Shown here: in pieces, positions 22,666 to 35,454 of the stretch
Layout of the letters: every line of letters starts with the position of its first letter
How positions within the stretch are numbered: position 1 is the first letter of the stretch
Assembly: GCA_037039685.1 (NCBI GenBank)
Contig: JAWNGF010000016.1
Location: forward strand, 124,001 to 188,000
Direction of reading: 5' to 3'
DNA from: Ceratobasidium sp. AG-K
Taxonomy: Eukaryota; Basidiomycota; Agaricomycetes; Cantharellales; Ceratobasidiaceae
DNA: 64,000 bases
Position numbers and translations under genes: made by a program
The notes under the pieces: generated by a model
Seen by the model: the letters and a program-made list of their open reading frames with translations, nothing else
Told to the model about the DNA's origin: nothing
Database searches by the model: none

Positions 22666-25600
22666 TCACCTTGGAACATATCCAGGCTTCATATACTCGG
22701 GCTAATGATGTCAGGGATTAGTCCGTTTTGCACAGTTACGAAGCCGATAGGCTTACCCCTTCGAGCAAAACTTGAAACAGAGTCATCAATAAAACTACGG
22801 ATTCGGGGCCTAATGAAATTAGAGCTCACCAACAGCCATTCCAGTTGCAAGGTGTGGTTCTATATGCTAGCGACGCATAGCTCTATTAGTTAGGTTTGGC
22901 ATCGGTGTCATAAAATCCACATACACAATGCATAATGACTGGACCAGGGTCGCTTGCCAACAAGCGCATTGCAGACCAAGCCGTGCCAGTAATGTCGACG
23001 GGCTGAATTATTAGGTAGGTAAGCTAGGATAATCAGGATTACCCAGAACTTCTTACCGTAACAAAATCGTCTCGCAGAGGTGGATTCTTCAAGTTGATGC
23101 CTGAATACCCTGCCGAAACCGCATCTTGGATGGTTGGGTAAGGAAAGTCGCCAGTACCTGAGCCCAAGTGCCACGCTTTGACCCCGTGCTTATGAATCTG
23201 AAATGAGAAAGTTTGGATTTTGTGCTTAATGTATCGCTAGATCGATCGTCACGTACCGGATGGGGAGGGTGCAAGGCTGGGTTTCCGGCGGTAACCGTGA
23301 ATATAATGTCGATAACTGACCCATTCCTATACGAGAAGTAGACTTTCGGGTCCATCGAAGATATCTGACCAGGTTGAAACAACAAAGGTGTAGCGCTATC
23401 AGCCGGAGGAGTCCAAGTGTTGCCTAGGCCAACGAAGTGGGCATGTGAGCTATTATCGATAAGAATGTGGTTTGCGCGGCACTTGCCGTTAAGAACCCAT
23501 CCAAATTCACTTGTACGAGTGACGTCCATTTTGAGGGTAAGACTTGGTTTACCTGAGTTTCGTCAGCTCAGTGGATTCCTAGTCATGTAGAAGTGGTATA
23601 AGTCCAACCTTGAGGAGGGGGTGTGCTAGGATAGGGTGCTAGCCTGGCTGTGACGAGGTCGGTTCCGCCGTTTATACTGCAACAACTGTGAGGAGCCTAA
23701 TCACGCGATATGTATTACGGGCCTACATTGTCCCTGCGTAATCAATGTACTTTGTTGAGATAGGAGAATACTTAGCGCGCATACATATACTTCAATTTTT
23801 GACGCTCACCGGAGTCTTTGGAGTGGGTAACACGGAGGTATTGGCGGCTCCAGCACTCGTTAAAGCACTGTCGGTGTAAGATAGAATGGCATGTCCAGAT
23901 ATTATCTGCGGTAGAACCACAGCGGCTACACGTATCGTATAATCTGCCACAGGTTGGTCCAACTTGACAAAGAATTGATACCGCTCGCCTGTACCCGTTA
24001 ACTCTCATTTTAGACGTGACTGGGAAGGTGTCTTACCTATAGGGATAAGTACTGACGTAGCAACTTGAACGTTGGTGTAACTGCCATCAGCCGCGTCTAC
24101 GGGCGTAACTGTCATATTGATGCTTGTGGTTGGAGCGGGATCACTTACAGAAGTATAGTTTATGTTGGTCGATTGAAACGCGCAAGTCCCAGACGCCGCC
24201 ACTGTTCTACGTTACTCGTTAGGTGATGAGTCCAATAGTAAGCGGTGAGTTGACGAACAAGGAGATTGAAAGAAACCCATCCGTTCGACTTTTGAACAGT
24301 AAACACTTCATACGTTGTCGATGTATTCGTGCATTGGTTCCACATGACAGGGTTCACCAGCTCGGGCTGTTGGGGTGGTAATTAATTAGGTCGTGACCAC
24401 AGGATAGGTTCAGCTTGGCTACCTTTGAATCAGGGAAAGGATACATCAGGGTGCTGTTGGGATACATCTGAATAATCTCAGAATTAGAACCTGTGGCCGA
24501 TAGTGGTACTATCTTGCTTACGCATCTAAGAGTCAGGCGTCAGTTCAAGCAGTACGGCACTTTTTTGAGACCGGGGAGTGCTTACCCTTTGTTGGTCACT
24601 GGTAGTTGCAAGGGGTTCGCTACGGATTGATACGTGGCCATGCTTGGACACATTACTGGTCCTTTGCCGTTCACTGGCGTGTGATATTAGGAGCAGGTCC
24701 AGCACCTCATTTTGCAAACGCACCCAGGATATTGTCTGTGCACAGCTGCTCAACGCCTGTGCGATGCCACTCGGACGTCAGGTATTCAGCTGTGTAATGT
24801 CGATAATCATATCTTGTAGGGGACGGGGTTAGATATTCACGTTGTTTCGGAGGTGCTCCGGGAACCTACACATTGAGTGGAAGAGGATTCAACTCGGCTT
24901 TCATAAGCTGGGACAGCGTAACCGTGTCGTTCGTAATCTGGCTGAATGGCTTTGGGCGTGTAGACTTTGGACGAATAAAGATTGTCCCTACAAGAACGTA
25001 AGCAGAGAGCGTGAAGGTCATTGAATGACATGCCGTTACCTTTTAGTCCATCGTCAAGTTGGGATTTCTAGTACACAGAGTTGTCATTGTGAAAACGGTG
25101 AAGTACCAACAATATGAGCTTACACTGTGCGAGTGGTACCCTAGGTATCCGCGTGAGTAATGCTATGGGTCGTGCTAAGAAAACGTGTGCTCTTACAGTG
25201 GTGACCGGCCTGGTATAATGTAAAGTTGTAGACAAAGTTTTGCCCAGGGTTGATTGGGTACTGGGTAAGCCCGGGCACACCATCCGACCAAGGAGTACGA
25301 TACTGCTCGATTCTGTTCCCTGTTTCAGACAGACTCATGGAGGAGCTAATCAGAAACGCACCCATGCCAGTGGATGGTAATCGGTTCGTAGCCACGGTTT
25401 ATTACCGTAACCTGTTATACGTGTTTGTGGTTATAAAGCGGGTATACTTGTCCAATCCGCGGAGATACTCACGGAGACGCTGTCACCTTCGTCCCATACC
25501 AGGTGTGGACCTGGCGTCTGTCCATTAATGAGCCAAGACGGGCGAGGTGTGCCGTCCGGATTACTCGTTCCATTCGTGATCTATAAGATATTAGTACATT

Positions 25601-25719
25601 GGGGGGAGGGGTGACGACCGACAAGGGCTTACAATGAGACTATGCTGACGTAGTACAGCAAGGCAAACGTGTGCCAGACTTGCGGTGGTCGCAGCGAGTC
25701 GAGCGATACTAAACCCCAT
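22666..25719 (-). CDS. Secreted multicopper oxidase (laccase/ferroxidase-like, HPIHKH subtype)
   Basis: About 17 small exons can be joined in frame from the ATG at 25719, which starts a hydrophobic leader, to about 22666. All four copper-ligand motifs are present: HWHG (near 25376), WYHSH (near 25135, split by an intron inside the Trp codon), HPIHKH (split by an intron near 23250) and HCHIEPHLATGM (near 22870-22950, again split). Further family landmarks are YRTPWSDGVPG, DGLKGTIFIRP, CTDNILVNGKG, VWDLRVSIDQHKLYF and NTWTPPADSATPLLF. The enzyme should oxidise phenolic or metal substrates with reduction of O2 to water outside the cell. The exact substrate cannot be told. The last exons after the HCHIEPH block are the least certain, and the stop could lie further downstream if the GTGAGC near 22665 is a donor. 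Confidence 0.88.
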
Positions 25720-26823
25720 GTCTGAAATCAGAGGGAAAATTACTGAATATTTCCGGTAGAAGTAGAAACCCTCGCTGAGTGACCTTTTCAGTTGTTGGCT
25801 GGCGGTCTCTTTATAGTTTATTCTGTGTGATCCCTCCCCCCATACTGCCCATCTCACGCGTTGATGTTACAGAGTAGAGCACCACCAAATCCAGTATAAC
25901 GTCGGTATGTGCCTGTGCGCTTGCTTGAGCCGAGTGAAACGTCCAAAGAGGGAACAGGGGCAACTACTCGGCTGGTGTTAAACGACGCCTGTAAACGTGA
26001 TGAACGAGGTGAGATGACGGATCGGTGATCCAGGAGTAAATTCGTGATTGATCAAGACCCAAAGAATGAAGAACTGCCGAGTCGAGCATGGGAAAGATAG
26101 CTTGCTATTGGCTCGGGACTGTTTGTAATTTGCATCTGCGATCAGAGGCGGCAGTCAAGTCCGGCAGAAAGTCGGTATAGGCCATCGTGTAAGAACTGGG
26201 CCCGATTATACTACTTGTGGAGCGCGTAGTAAATTCGATCCAGGCACATGTGAGCTCGGAACTTACAGCCAGAGAGGGTCATGAGTGCCCGAGACATGAT
26301 GGTATCACGTGAGTGATGTCTTCGTCATACTCCCTACTTGGCTTTATTACATAACATGGCGCTTGTGGCGACCCGCCACGCAGTCCTACAGATTGGTTGA
26401 TCGCTGTATCACGCCAGAGGCTACAAAAACCCGGTGAATAACATAGTGGCATATGCTATAGCCTTGATAGAGAACGAAAATCTGGACGTTGGATCGGCCT
26501 ACCGATACAGGCTCCGAAAAGTTAGTGTCGGTTTCTTCTAGCCAGTGCCGGTGCAATGGTAGCAATGGTCACGATTTGGTAAATTATTAGCAAGGGTCCG
26601 TCACCCGGTGCAAAACCGAATATTTAGCAAGTTACGGTCAACATACACGCGGATATTCATTTCATTATGACGTTATCGACACATACAAGTTAGGGCCCTC
26701 CGTTGCTGCACCGCTGTCGGGCCCACAACTCACAGTTAGCATTCCAAAATGATTTCAGTTTTTCTGGTATAAACTCATCTTAATTCTAACATAAATCAGA
26801 ATACGCAAACTACTCACAAAGAT
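25720..26823. other. Upstream region of the multicopper oxidase and 3' flank of the F-box cluster
   Basis: CTTTATA at 25809-25815 (TATAAAG on the minus strand) lies 90 bp before the oxidase start and is a plausible TATA box. No gene is visible in the remaining 1 kb. Confidence 0.4.
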
Positions 26824-28528
26824 TCAATCGACCTCTTCAGGAAAGTGAAATATTCTCCTGACTCTACTCAAATCCTGCATCATCCCCGGTATCGGATTCT
26901 TCACCCTCAAAAAGCTCCCTAAGGAAGTCAAGCTCGTATTCCCATCGTCCTCCTCAAATTCTAGATCGCCTTCGTTTTCCACTTCTTCATACTGTGCTCG
27001 AAATTGAGAATCATGATAGTATTGTATCTCGACCGTATCCGGAAGCTCATCCTTGACGTGAAGTCTATAATTCTTGTGAACGCAAACTGACTTGATGGGA
27101 TATCCTGCGTTGGACCGACGGCGGAGGATGTCACCAAGCTGGGGGTACACGAGGCGAGTGAACTTCAACGAAACCAGGTTTGGAAGCAAGGATGGATTCT
27201 CGTTCAATTGTACTGCTTGTTGACCACAGACAGTAAGATGTGTGATTTGTGGTAGATTAGCAAGCATGCCTGTCATTCGAGCACGTTTGCATGAGAACGA
27301 CGAGATGTCTAACTCGCGGACAGAAGGATAGAAGGGCTTTGGTTCCAAGTTTGAGACTCCGACTTGGTATATCTTCCCGGTTTCTATGTATGCCGCAACT
27401 GCATCGTTGTCGCCATTGAAGAGATAGCTAGGAGCAGATCTTATCACAAATCTATAAAGTTCGGGGGCATCGATCATATGCATAGTGCATATAAGGTAAT
27501 GGGTATGGATTAAGGTGCGGAGTGTTAATGAGCGCAAAGACGGTAGGCGGATAGCCTGGGTGATCGAAGGAAGATCCAGTTGTATCGCGCTACCAGTGCT
27601 GATGGTCAGTGACTCGAGTTGGGGATTAGCTGCAAGGAAGCCGCCAAGTCTAGAAGGGGTGAAGAGGGCACATCCACATCCTGACGCAAGCGATAGGTGC
27701 GTTAGGCCTGGGAACGTGGGGGAAGGTAGGTAGGATATGAGACTCAAGGGTAAACCGAAAAAGTCCAAACATTCCAAACTTGGCAGAGATGGTACATCAA
27801 GGGAGCGAGAGTGGCCAGAAACCCTGGGTCCGGCTGCTGGTTGGATGGCCATCGGGTCCTCGACGGTTCTCTCCGCGCTCCATGTGAGGGATTTCAGTGC
27901 GGAAGCCGTGGTCGAGTTTATCATCGATACAAAAGGCACGAGGGCCTCCCACCGAGCGGTGCAGATGCAAAGTGACTGCCAGCGATGAGGGCTTATATCA
28001 AGGTCATGATCAGAGAAACGCTCCATCATTTGTGGGATATGCGCCATTTGGCTCTTGATATCGCTTGTCGCAATACCAACACTATCCCAGTACCCTTGTC
28101 GTAGATCAAAGTATGGGTCGAGCAATGTGGTGGGCCCAGCACGAGCTAGGTATAGGAACGCGAGATGGTGAGGTGAGCGGGTAACGCAAACAGATGTCCA
28201 AAGAGTGGCATTCCCGATGGCTACACGGCGCCAAAGGCTACAGACATGCTACAGCGTGTATCAAAAGATGAAGCAGGTTAGCCGTGAACGATGTTGTGGT
28301 CAACCATCTTACAGACACGAGCGCAGGGATGTCTGTGCCGGGTCGCCTGTGCAACGGGCTCTTTTCGACGCGGTTGAGCCAATCGCCAATCGCAAATACT
28401 CGAGATAGGACTTCTGTAGGTAGTGTGTTGACTGGGCACCGTTTGTTCTGCACTCGCATTTTCGAGACGTCTTCGGAAAGAATGATAGACACCCGAGGAC
28501 TGGATGGCTCGGTAGGTACTTCTGCCAT
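26824..28528 (-). CDS. F-box-like protein with leucine-rich region, cluster copy 1 (type A)
   Basis: There are two exons (28313-28528 and 26824-28248), in frame. An F-box-type helix (VNTLPTEVLSRVFAIGDW) lies near the N-terminus and is followed by CSLWRRVAIGNATLW. A long region of degenerate LRR-like strands comes next (LPSLECLDF, FPGLTHLSL, NPQLESLTI, PSLRSLTLR, YPSVRELDI, LPQITHLTV, LPNLVSLKFTRL), and the tail is acidic. F-box proteins couple substrates to SCF ubiquitin ligases through Skp1; that role is inferred. I set the start at 28528 because the paralogous type-A gene also begins MAE at the matching place; an ATG at 28588 is possible. This is the first of five same-strand relatives. Confidence 0.8.
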
Positions 28529-28837
28529 GTTATGGTGCAGACTCGTGGTGCTGATGTGGTTTGTGAAGGTTGAGTCCAAAACTGCCATACTTCCTGCCAA
28601 CCCGCCACAAATTCAAGTCGGGATAGAAGGTAAATATATACAAGCATACAAACTAGTCACAACTGATCGATAGCACCCTCGGAACTCTCAAGGCCCTCCA
28701 TCCACGCACCCTTGTCCAAGTTTGCTTCAAAGCATGAAATAGTGAAATGGTCGACAATTCGGTTTGGCCGCCCCCTTCTATTGCCTCTTCCCTCGGGTGC
28801 GATCGCCTCACGCTGGCAAGTAAGCGTTGTCCCATAA

Positions 28838-30356
28838 TTATGCCTCAACGGCGGTAGGCAAGATGTCTCTGACCTGCAACCCTAAGTCCCCGCTAACCTG
28901 AATGGTGTGAATAGGGTGCCCGGCCTCGGCACGAATCCGAACAAGCTTTCCAAGCTGAGAACTAGGATCACCGAGTTGTGTAACCTTGACGCATACCAAG
29001 TTGGGCAGTGGTGGTTGATAACGACACAAATGCTCTACCTGTGTCCCAGAAACGCAAAGGTGGGTGATTTGGGGTAAGGCTACAAGCATCAAGATCATTG
29101 TGTCTCGTCCGCAAGGGTAGTTTGAAACGTCGAGCTCGCGCAGAGAAGGAAAAAATGGCTTGGCTGTCCGAGCCGGATCTAATATTGGGTGTGTTTTTCT
29201 ATACCTGGCCTCTATGTAGCGCGCGAATCCGTAGTTGTAAAAGTACTCCGAATCACTGGGAGGGGCGTGCATGGTTAGGCGGTTAAGTTTAGGCGCATCG
29301 ATCATCCCCACGACATGCCTAAGCCACAAGACGTGCCAAGTGGAGCGAACCGTCAACGAGTGCAAGAACGGCATGAGCACACATTTGGTAGTAGATGCAA
29401 CATCCTGATAGGAAGGCGCAGTGCTGGTATCAAGATCAAGGGACTCGAGTTGAGGATTAACGGCAAGAAAATCCCCAAACCTAGAAGGCGAAGGTAGGTT
29501 ACACCCGGTGGTGAGCGATAACCTAGTTAGATTTGGGAACGTGCTGGGGGGTGGGTCGAACGGAAATCCCGCAGGAAGCTCAGAAAAGTGTAACTCTTCC
29601 AATCTAGGCAAGGGGCATCCTAAAAGGGCACAAGGTTTGATAGTAAATTCGGGGAATGGAACGTCAATCATCTCGTCGTCGATCACCTCCCTCTTCCATG
29701 ACAGAAATCGCAAAGTGGGTGCCGTGTTATGATTCATCATCGAGATGAACGGCACCAGTGCCTCACAGCAAATAACCTGGATACGCAAAGATCGCCAGCG
29801 ATGGAGATGCTGGGTGAGGAACCTTCCAATCATTGCTTGGACATGGAATACCTGACTCTCATGGTCGTCGATGCCGATCTGAATGCTGTCCCAGTATTTC
29901 CGCCGAAAGTCAAGATGCACATCCAAAAGTCTAGATGCAGACCGATCTAAGTGCAGCAGAGCTAGGTGCGTGTGCGAAGAACATGCGATGTGGATGCGTG
30001 TCCAGAGGGCAGGATCGCTGATGGCCACATCACGCCAAAAGCTGCAAATGTGCTAGTGTACTCCGTCAGCCACTTGTCATAATCACACTGAATCAGCCTA
30101 CTGATACAAAATTCTGAGAGACAATGCAGTTATCCTTGGTTAGTTCATTTTTCTGTGTGTATTTTTGATTCGTAACGGCTGCGAATATCTGTGAGAGGAT
30201 TTCGCAGGGGAGCTTGTTGATGGGTTGTTTCCCGTTTTGTAACCTCCGCTTCAAAGCCTCTTCAGAGCTAATCCCCATGTGTCCGCAGTCTGTAGGTTGC
30301 CGACAGGAGTTGTAGTCGTGACCACAACTGGTATCACTATGGCTGTGGCCTGTCAT
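28838..30356 (-). CDS. F-box-like protein with leucine-rich region, cluster copy 2 (type B)
   Basis: Exons are 30102-30356 and 28838-30052. The N-terminus (MTGHSHSDTSCGHD) is His- and Cys-rich and leads to the F-box helix INKLPCEILSQIFAAV. The second exon opens with CSFWRDVAISDPALWTRIHI. LRR-like strands follow: LPRLEELHF, FPNLTRLSL, NPQLESLDL, FPSLRELDV, LPQITHLCV and LPNLVCVKV. It differs from the type-A genes in its N-terminus, in lacking the acidic tail and in the wording of each repeat. The intron sits at the same place as in the other cluster members. It is likely a substrate adaptor for SCF-type ubiquitination; the target is unknown. Confidence 0.8.
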
Positions 30357-30802
30357 CTTGCTGAATAAGCGCTTAGCGCCAGCTCAAACCGCGCATATAG
30401 CCACATCACTCATGCCAACAGGGACTCGTACCTCCGTATGCACCTACAGATGCTATGAAACCATCCTAAGCTATATATTATATATTCTGCTAGTGCGATA
30501 GCGTAGATTTTGGCGCGCAAATACATCACATCATACATATAGAATTTAGCCTCTCCACGGATTTGCTACTTAGGCTGCAACTAGCAGTTAGATAGCCTCT
30601 GCAAACAACGAATGGAATGCAATGTAATCAACACTACGTTACGAGAGATACAGAGCATATATATACAAGAGGATACAAAGTCACCGAGCTTGCAACCCAA
30701 AAATTCTTCCAAGATGATGTTGGTTCAATCTGAAACAAGCAGCTCAATTATGGCACAACCGCGAGCGTATTGACAACTCACCAGAGGCCAATTCGTGATT
30801 CA
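30357..30802. other. Spacer inside the F-box cluster
   Basis: This is AT-rich spacer between copies 2 and 3 with no visible gene. It should contain the promoter of copy 2 and the 3' flank of copy 3. Confidence 0.35.
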
Positions 30803-32519
30803 TTAGTCACCGTAATAGCAAGAGCTTCGCCTGTTTCTTAAAAACTTCCAATCACGATATTCGAGGTCGAAGTCGTCATATTCGAGAGCTGCCCTTATGT
30901 AGTCCCGCCTACATTCATATTCATCGTATTCGCCATATCCGCTAGAGTCTTCCCCCTCAAAATCGAAATCAGCTTCTCTTTCCATTTCTTGATATATAGC
31001 TTGAAACAGAGGGTCTTCGTACTTCCGAATCTCAACTGTTTCTGGGATGGGGTCCCAGACATGCAGTCTGAAGTCCTTGTGAACGTGAACGACTGTGATC
31101 GGGTACCCTGCATCGGCCCGGCGACGCAGGACGCTGCCAAGTTGCGGGTATACAAGTCGAGTAAATTTCAGAGAGACCAAGTTAGGAAGTATCCACCAAT
31201 TATCGCCCAAGTGAGTTGCTTGATGACCGCAGATGGTAAGATGGGTGATTTGGGGCAAAGAAGCGAGCATGCTAGCCATTCGAGAGGCCTCGCATGAAAA
31301 TGACGAAATGTCCAATTCGCGGATCGAAGGATAGAAATGTTTCTTAGTCAGGCCCAGGCATCGGTGGTATGTTTCTTCGCCTTCTATGTACGCTGCGAGT
31401 GCATTGTTGGCTGTGTCATCCGCGTCGGAAGGGGGACATTCTATTGCAAATTTGTGCAGCGCAGGTGCATCGATCATGTGGATAATATACATAACCCAGG
31501 CCGCATGGACCGAAGTGCGGAATGTCAACGAGTTCAAAGACCGCAAGCAGATACGTTGGGTGGTGAGCGTAAAATCGTGAGTTGTAGTAGCTCCAGTGCT
31601 AATCTCCAGCGATTGGAGCTGGGGGTTGGCCGAAAGACAATCACCAAGATTGGAAGGCGTGAAGAGAGCGTGTCCTGTAATGAGGGATAGTCTCGTGAGC
31701 CCCAAAAATGTGGCGGAGGATCGACGAGAAATAATGCCCAATGGCAAAGCGTGTAAGTCCAGCTCCTTCAAATTTGGCATTGAAGATCCAGAAATGCGGA
31801 AAGAATCGTTGACGGTCTCCGGATTTCCTCTTGACTTGATCCACGCTTCGGCAGTGAGTTCTCTCTCTAATGACATCGAATGGAGAGCTGGGGCTTTGAC
31901 CGAGTTTGCGATCGAAACAAAAGGTATGAGGGCCTCCCAATGGGTGATACAGACGCGCAAGGACCGCCAGCGATGGAGATGGATCCCGCCGCCATGGGAG
32001 ACAAGATAGCGAATCATTTCTGGAATATGGGAGATCTGCCTCTTCGCATCAGTGACCGAAATACCCACGCTTTTCCAATATTCTGCCCGTAGATCAAAAT
32101 AAATATCGAGTAGGGCGGTGGGGCCGGCGCGCTTGAGGTACAGGAGGGCGAAGTTATGGGGGGGCCGGGCGATGTGGATAAAAGTCCAGAGAGAGGCACT
32201 GCCGATGGCTACGTCGCGCCAAAGGCTGCAAACATGCTAAAGGCAATCACGGGAACAAATAAAAAGTGTTAGCTGTGTATGGTAGGTAGGTGAACCACCT
32301 TACCGATACTAGCACCGGAGTGCCTTTACGGGATTGTTCAGTCCGCAAGCTCTCCTCCATGTGGTCAACTGCATGGCCGATCGCAAATATCCGGGAGAGC
32401 ACTTCGGCGGGTACTGTGTTGATGGACCTGTGTTTGTTCTGTGCCCGTAGTTTCAAAATTTCTCTAGGGATAGTGGTAGGGACCTGAGCGCCAGACGTGG
32501 TCGCAGCAGTTTCCGCCAT
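30803..32519 (-). CDS. F-box-like protein with leucine-rich region, cluster copy 3 (type A)
   Basis: Exons are 32305-32519 and 30803-32235. This is the closest relative of copy 1, with the same MAE start, an INTVPAEVLSRIFAIGH F-box helix, CSLWRDVAIGSASLW, then FTRLVYPQLG followed by a RRRADAGYPI stretch and a C-terminal acidic tail. The tail is extended to about 60 residues rich in Asp, Glu and Tyr and ends in RRSSCYYGD. The repeated LRR-like strands align one for one with copy 1. The acidic tail is the main difference between the two type-A copies. Confidence 0.8.
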
Positions 32520-32918
32520 GGTACGATGCAGACTAGAGGTGAAAAAACTAGCTGTCGGAGTGGTCGTTGAGGTCAAAGCTGTCGCACTCTGCACCTACTA
32601 GTACTAGTACTGATTGGTCGGAGTAGAACTAGTTCAAATGGCCTGCAAGGATTGATCCATCATTGCCCATGCCGCCAGGGGGAAGCATAAGAACCCTGCT
32701 TCCAATGGTAAAGGTTGGTCCAAATTTGGAAGTGAACAATCTCTTGGTCCAATTTGCCTTTAGTAGGGAAATATAAGGTTTAGTTTCAAGATTCAGTTTA
32801 TGGGCGGAAACTGGTTGACTCTCATATGGATCCAAGGTCCATCTAAGTCTTCAGCATGTCCTCAATATCTGGGCGGTTCTATTACGCTTGAATTTAATCA
32901 CAATCAATAGTAATCAAG
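32520..32918. other. Spacer inside the F-box cluster
   Basis: This is upstream DNA of copy 3. I see no gene, TATA box or repeat. Confidence 0.3.
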
Positions 32919-34429
32919 TCATGGGTAAAAATTGTCCCAAACTTGTAGCTCAACCGATTCCGGTAATATAGCTTTGACCTTCAACCTCGAGCCTCTGGAG
33001 ACTTGAACTGTACGGACGGGCACCCTGCTCCGGCTCTGACCCGCACAAGCACCCCAAGCTTAAACCGAGAACTAGAATCCCCTAGTTGAGAACATCTGAT
33101 GCATACCAAACCGGGGAGCAGTGTCGAAGAATCGCACAAGAGACCTATTTGCTTGCCACAAATCCCGAGGTGAGTGATCTGGGGTAGGGCCTCGAGCATA
33201 CGGGTCATTGTGGCTGGCTGACAAGAATAGTTTGAAATATCCATCTCACGCAGTGAAGGAAAAAACACCCGATTCGGGTCTGAACTTGAGCGCGCTCCCC
33301 ATATTATGTCGGACGCAATTTGTTGGCCGCCTGCCTGGGTTGGGCTCCATGTGGGAGTGTGTATGGCAAGGCGGTACAGTTTGGGCGCATCGATCATCCG
33401 CATTGCGCAGAGAAGCCATGATACGTGATTGGTGGAACGAAGGGTCAACACGTGCAAGGACGGCAGGCGCACGCGCCTAGCGGCGGATGCAACCCTCTGA
33501 GAGCCTGGATTTACCCCGGTGTCAATATAAAGCGCCCTGAGCTGGGGATTGGCAACCAGAAAATCGGCAAATTTGGAGGGTTCGTTCGGTGTAGTAGTAA
33601 GCGCCAGGCTGGTAAGGCATGGGAATGTGGTAGGGGGCGAGTCAAACAAAAGGTTCACTGGAAGCTCAGAAAATTGTAGCGCTTCCAGTCTCGGCAAGGA
33701 AAATCCTGAAAGGGTACGAGATGTGTTGATCAACTCGGGCCATGGGGTGCCAACTACCTCGCCCTCAATCACCTCCCTCCTGCATGACAAGAACCGTAGT
33801 GCAGATGCCTGTTTTTCGTTGATAGCCAAGATGAATGGGGCTAGAGCTTCAGAGCGTGCCACGAATATGTATAAAGACCGCCAGCGGTGCAAGTGCGGGC
33901 TCAGCAAGCTTCTAACCACGTGCCGAATGTGCGACAGTTGACCTTCGCGGTCATTGGCATCGACAGGAACGCTGTCCCAATAATGCTGCCGAAAGTCACA
34001 ATATAAATCGAGGACCCTAGACCCAGATCTGTTGAGGTAGAGAAGAGCCCGCCGTTGATGCGAAGAGGATGTAATGTGAATGCGTGTCCAGAGGGCAGGA
34101 TCGTTGATCGCCACATCACGCCAAAGGCTACAAACTCGCTAATAAACTGGTTATTTACATAAATTTCTTTAATTTTACCGACTCACCAATGCGAACATAT
34201 CACAATCTTTAGCACATTCGCCCGCTTTTGTACCCCCTTGAGCCACCACAATTGCGAATATCTGTGAAAGGATTTCAGGAGGAAGCTTGTTGATCGGCTG
34301 ACGGCTATTTTGTATCCTCCTCTCCGCCGCGTTTCTAGAGCTACCCATATCTGCGAAGTCCCTGGGTTGTGATCGAGGTTGTAGCAGCCAATCCACAACT
34401 CGTGCCACTAGCGCTACGGCCGCGATCAT
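32919..34429 (-). CDS. F-box-like protein, cluster copy 4 (type B), with a C-terminal frame break
   Basis: Exons are 34187-34429 and about 32919-34138. The F-box helix is INKLPPEILSQIFAIV, and the second exon begins RVCSLWRDVAINDPALWTRIHI. The LRR-like strands match copy 2. The annotated frame stops at 32981 (ending EARG), but one extra C in the CCC run near 33016 would continue as RTVQVSRGSRLKVKAILPE. That matches the C-terminus of copy 2 (TIQVSGDLGLQVRDILP) and stops at 32919. So the early stop is due to a single missing base, real or technical. Confidence 0.72.
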
Positions 34430-34648
34430 AACGCCGAGCTTCCAATCAAATACAGGCTAAGCGCCTTATCGAGGCACGCATACAATCACGTCGTCACCCC
34501 GGACCCCAAGCTTGGTATGCGCCTGAGCTCGCTACAAATCCCCTTTAAGCATATGCTGTGTAATTTTCTATTCGCAAGTCAAACTACCAAAGCGGGGTCA
34601 TTCTCCTCATGGACATGTGAGTTGGCTTCTCGGCTACTTAGACAAGAA

Positions 34649-35454
34649 CTAAAAGTTAGATATGTCGGATAAACAACGAATAAATCGGCAGATCATAAAA
34701 AACCTAAAAGTCCTTAATAGACTTTGAGACGTAAAACGTTTCAGTATAAATATTGACAGGTGGGAACCGGTATGGTACCTATCCTGCTTCCTCAGCAAAG
34801 AGCGTCCCAAAAGTGCGCAATGTTGGTCGGCCGAGTCAGGAAAGGGGATGTCCATCGTCTCACCCTCGATCACCTCTCTCTCTAATGATAAGAACCGCAG
34901 TGCGGGTGTTGTGTTATCATTAATCATCAAGATGAATGGAACTAATGTCTCATAGCGAACGGTGTAGATCCGTAACGACCGGCAGTGGTGCAGGTGCCGA
35001 CCTAGCAAGTTATCAATCATATGCTGGATATGCAATACTTGACTCTCATAGTCGCTAGTATCGACCGGAACGCTATCCCAGTATTTCTTCTGAAGATCAA
35101 GCTCCAAGCTTACGAGCCTCGAGCCCGAGCGATTCAAGTGCAAAAGGGCGAGTTGCTGATGGAAGGAGGATGCAATGCGGATGTGTGTCCAGAAAGTGGG
35201 ATCGTCAATCACAACATCCCGCCAGAAGCTACAAACGCGCTGAAGAACCTGGTTAGGCACATGTCACTCTTCAACCAAGCCATCTCACCAATGCAAACAA
35301 TATCACGATAATCCCATTCTTTTGTCTTGTCACATCCTTGATCCACAACAGCTGCGAATATCCACGAGAGAATTTCGGGGGGAAGTTTGTTGATTGGTTG
35401 TTGGCTATTCAGAAACCTCCGAGCCCATACATCTTTATAGCTGGCCATGTCCAT
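34649..35454 (-). pseudogene. Truncated F-box-like gene, cluster copy 5 (type B)
   Basis: The N-terminal exon (F-box helix INKLPPEILSWIFAAV) and the start of the second exon (CSFWRDVVIDDPTFWTHIRI) clearly match copies 2 and 4. Similarity ends after ALLGRSLL near 34795. The rest of the gene is replaced by about 50 unrelated codons, so most LRR strands are gone. The exon 1/exon 2 junction is also one base out of phase relative to copy 4, because an extra T lies before the donor. It is either dead or a short F-box-only protein. Confidence 0.7.
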
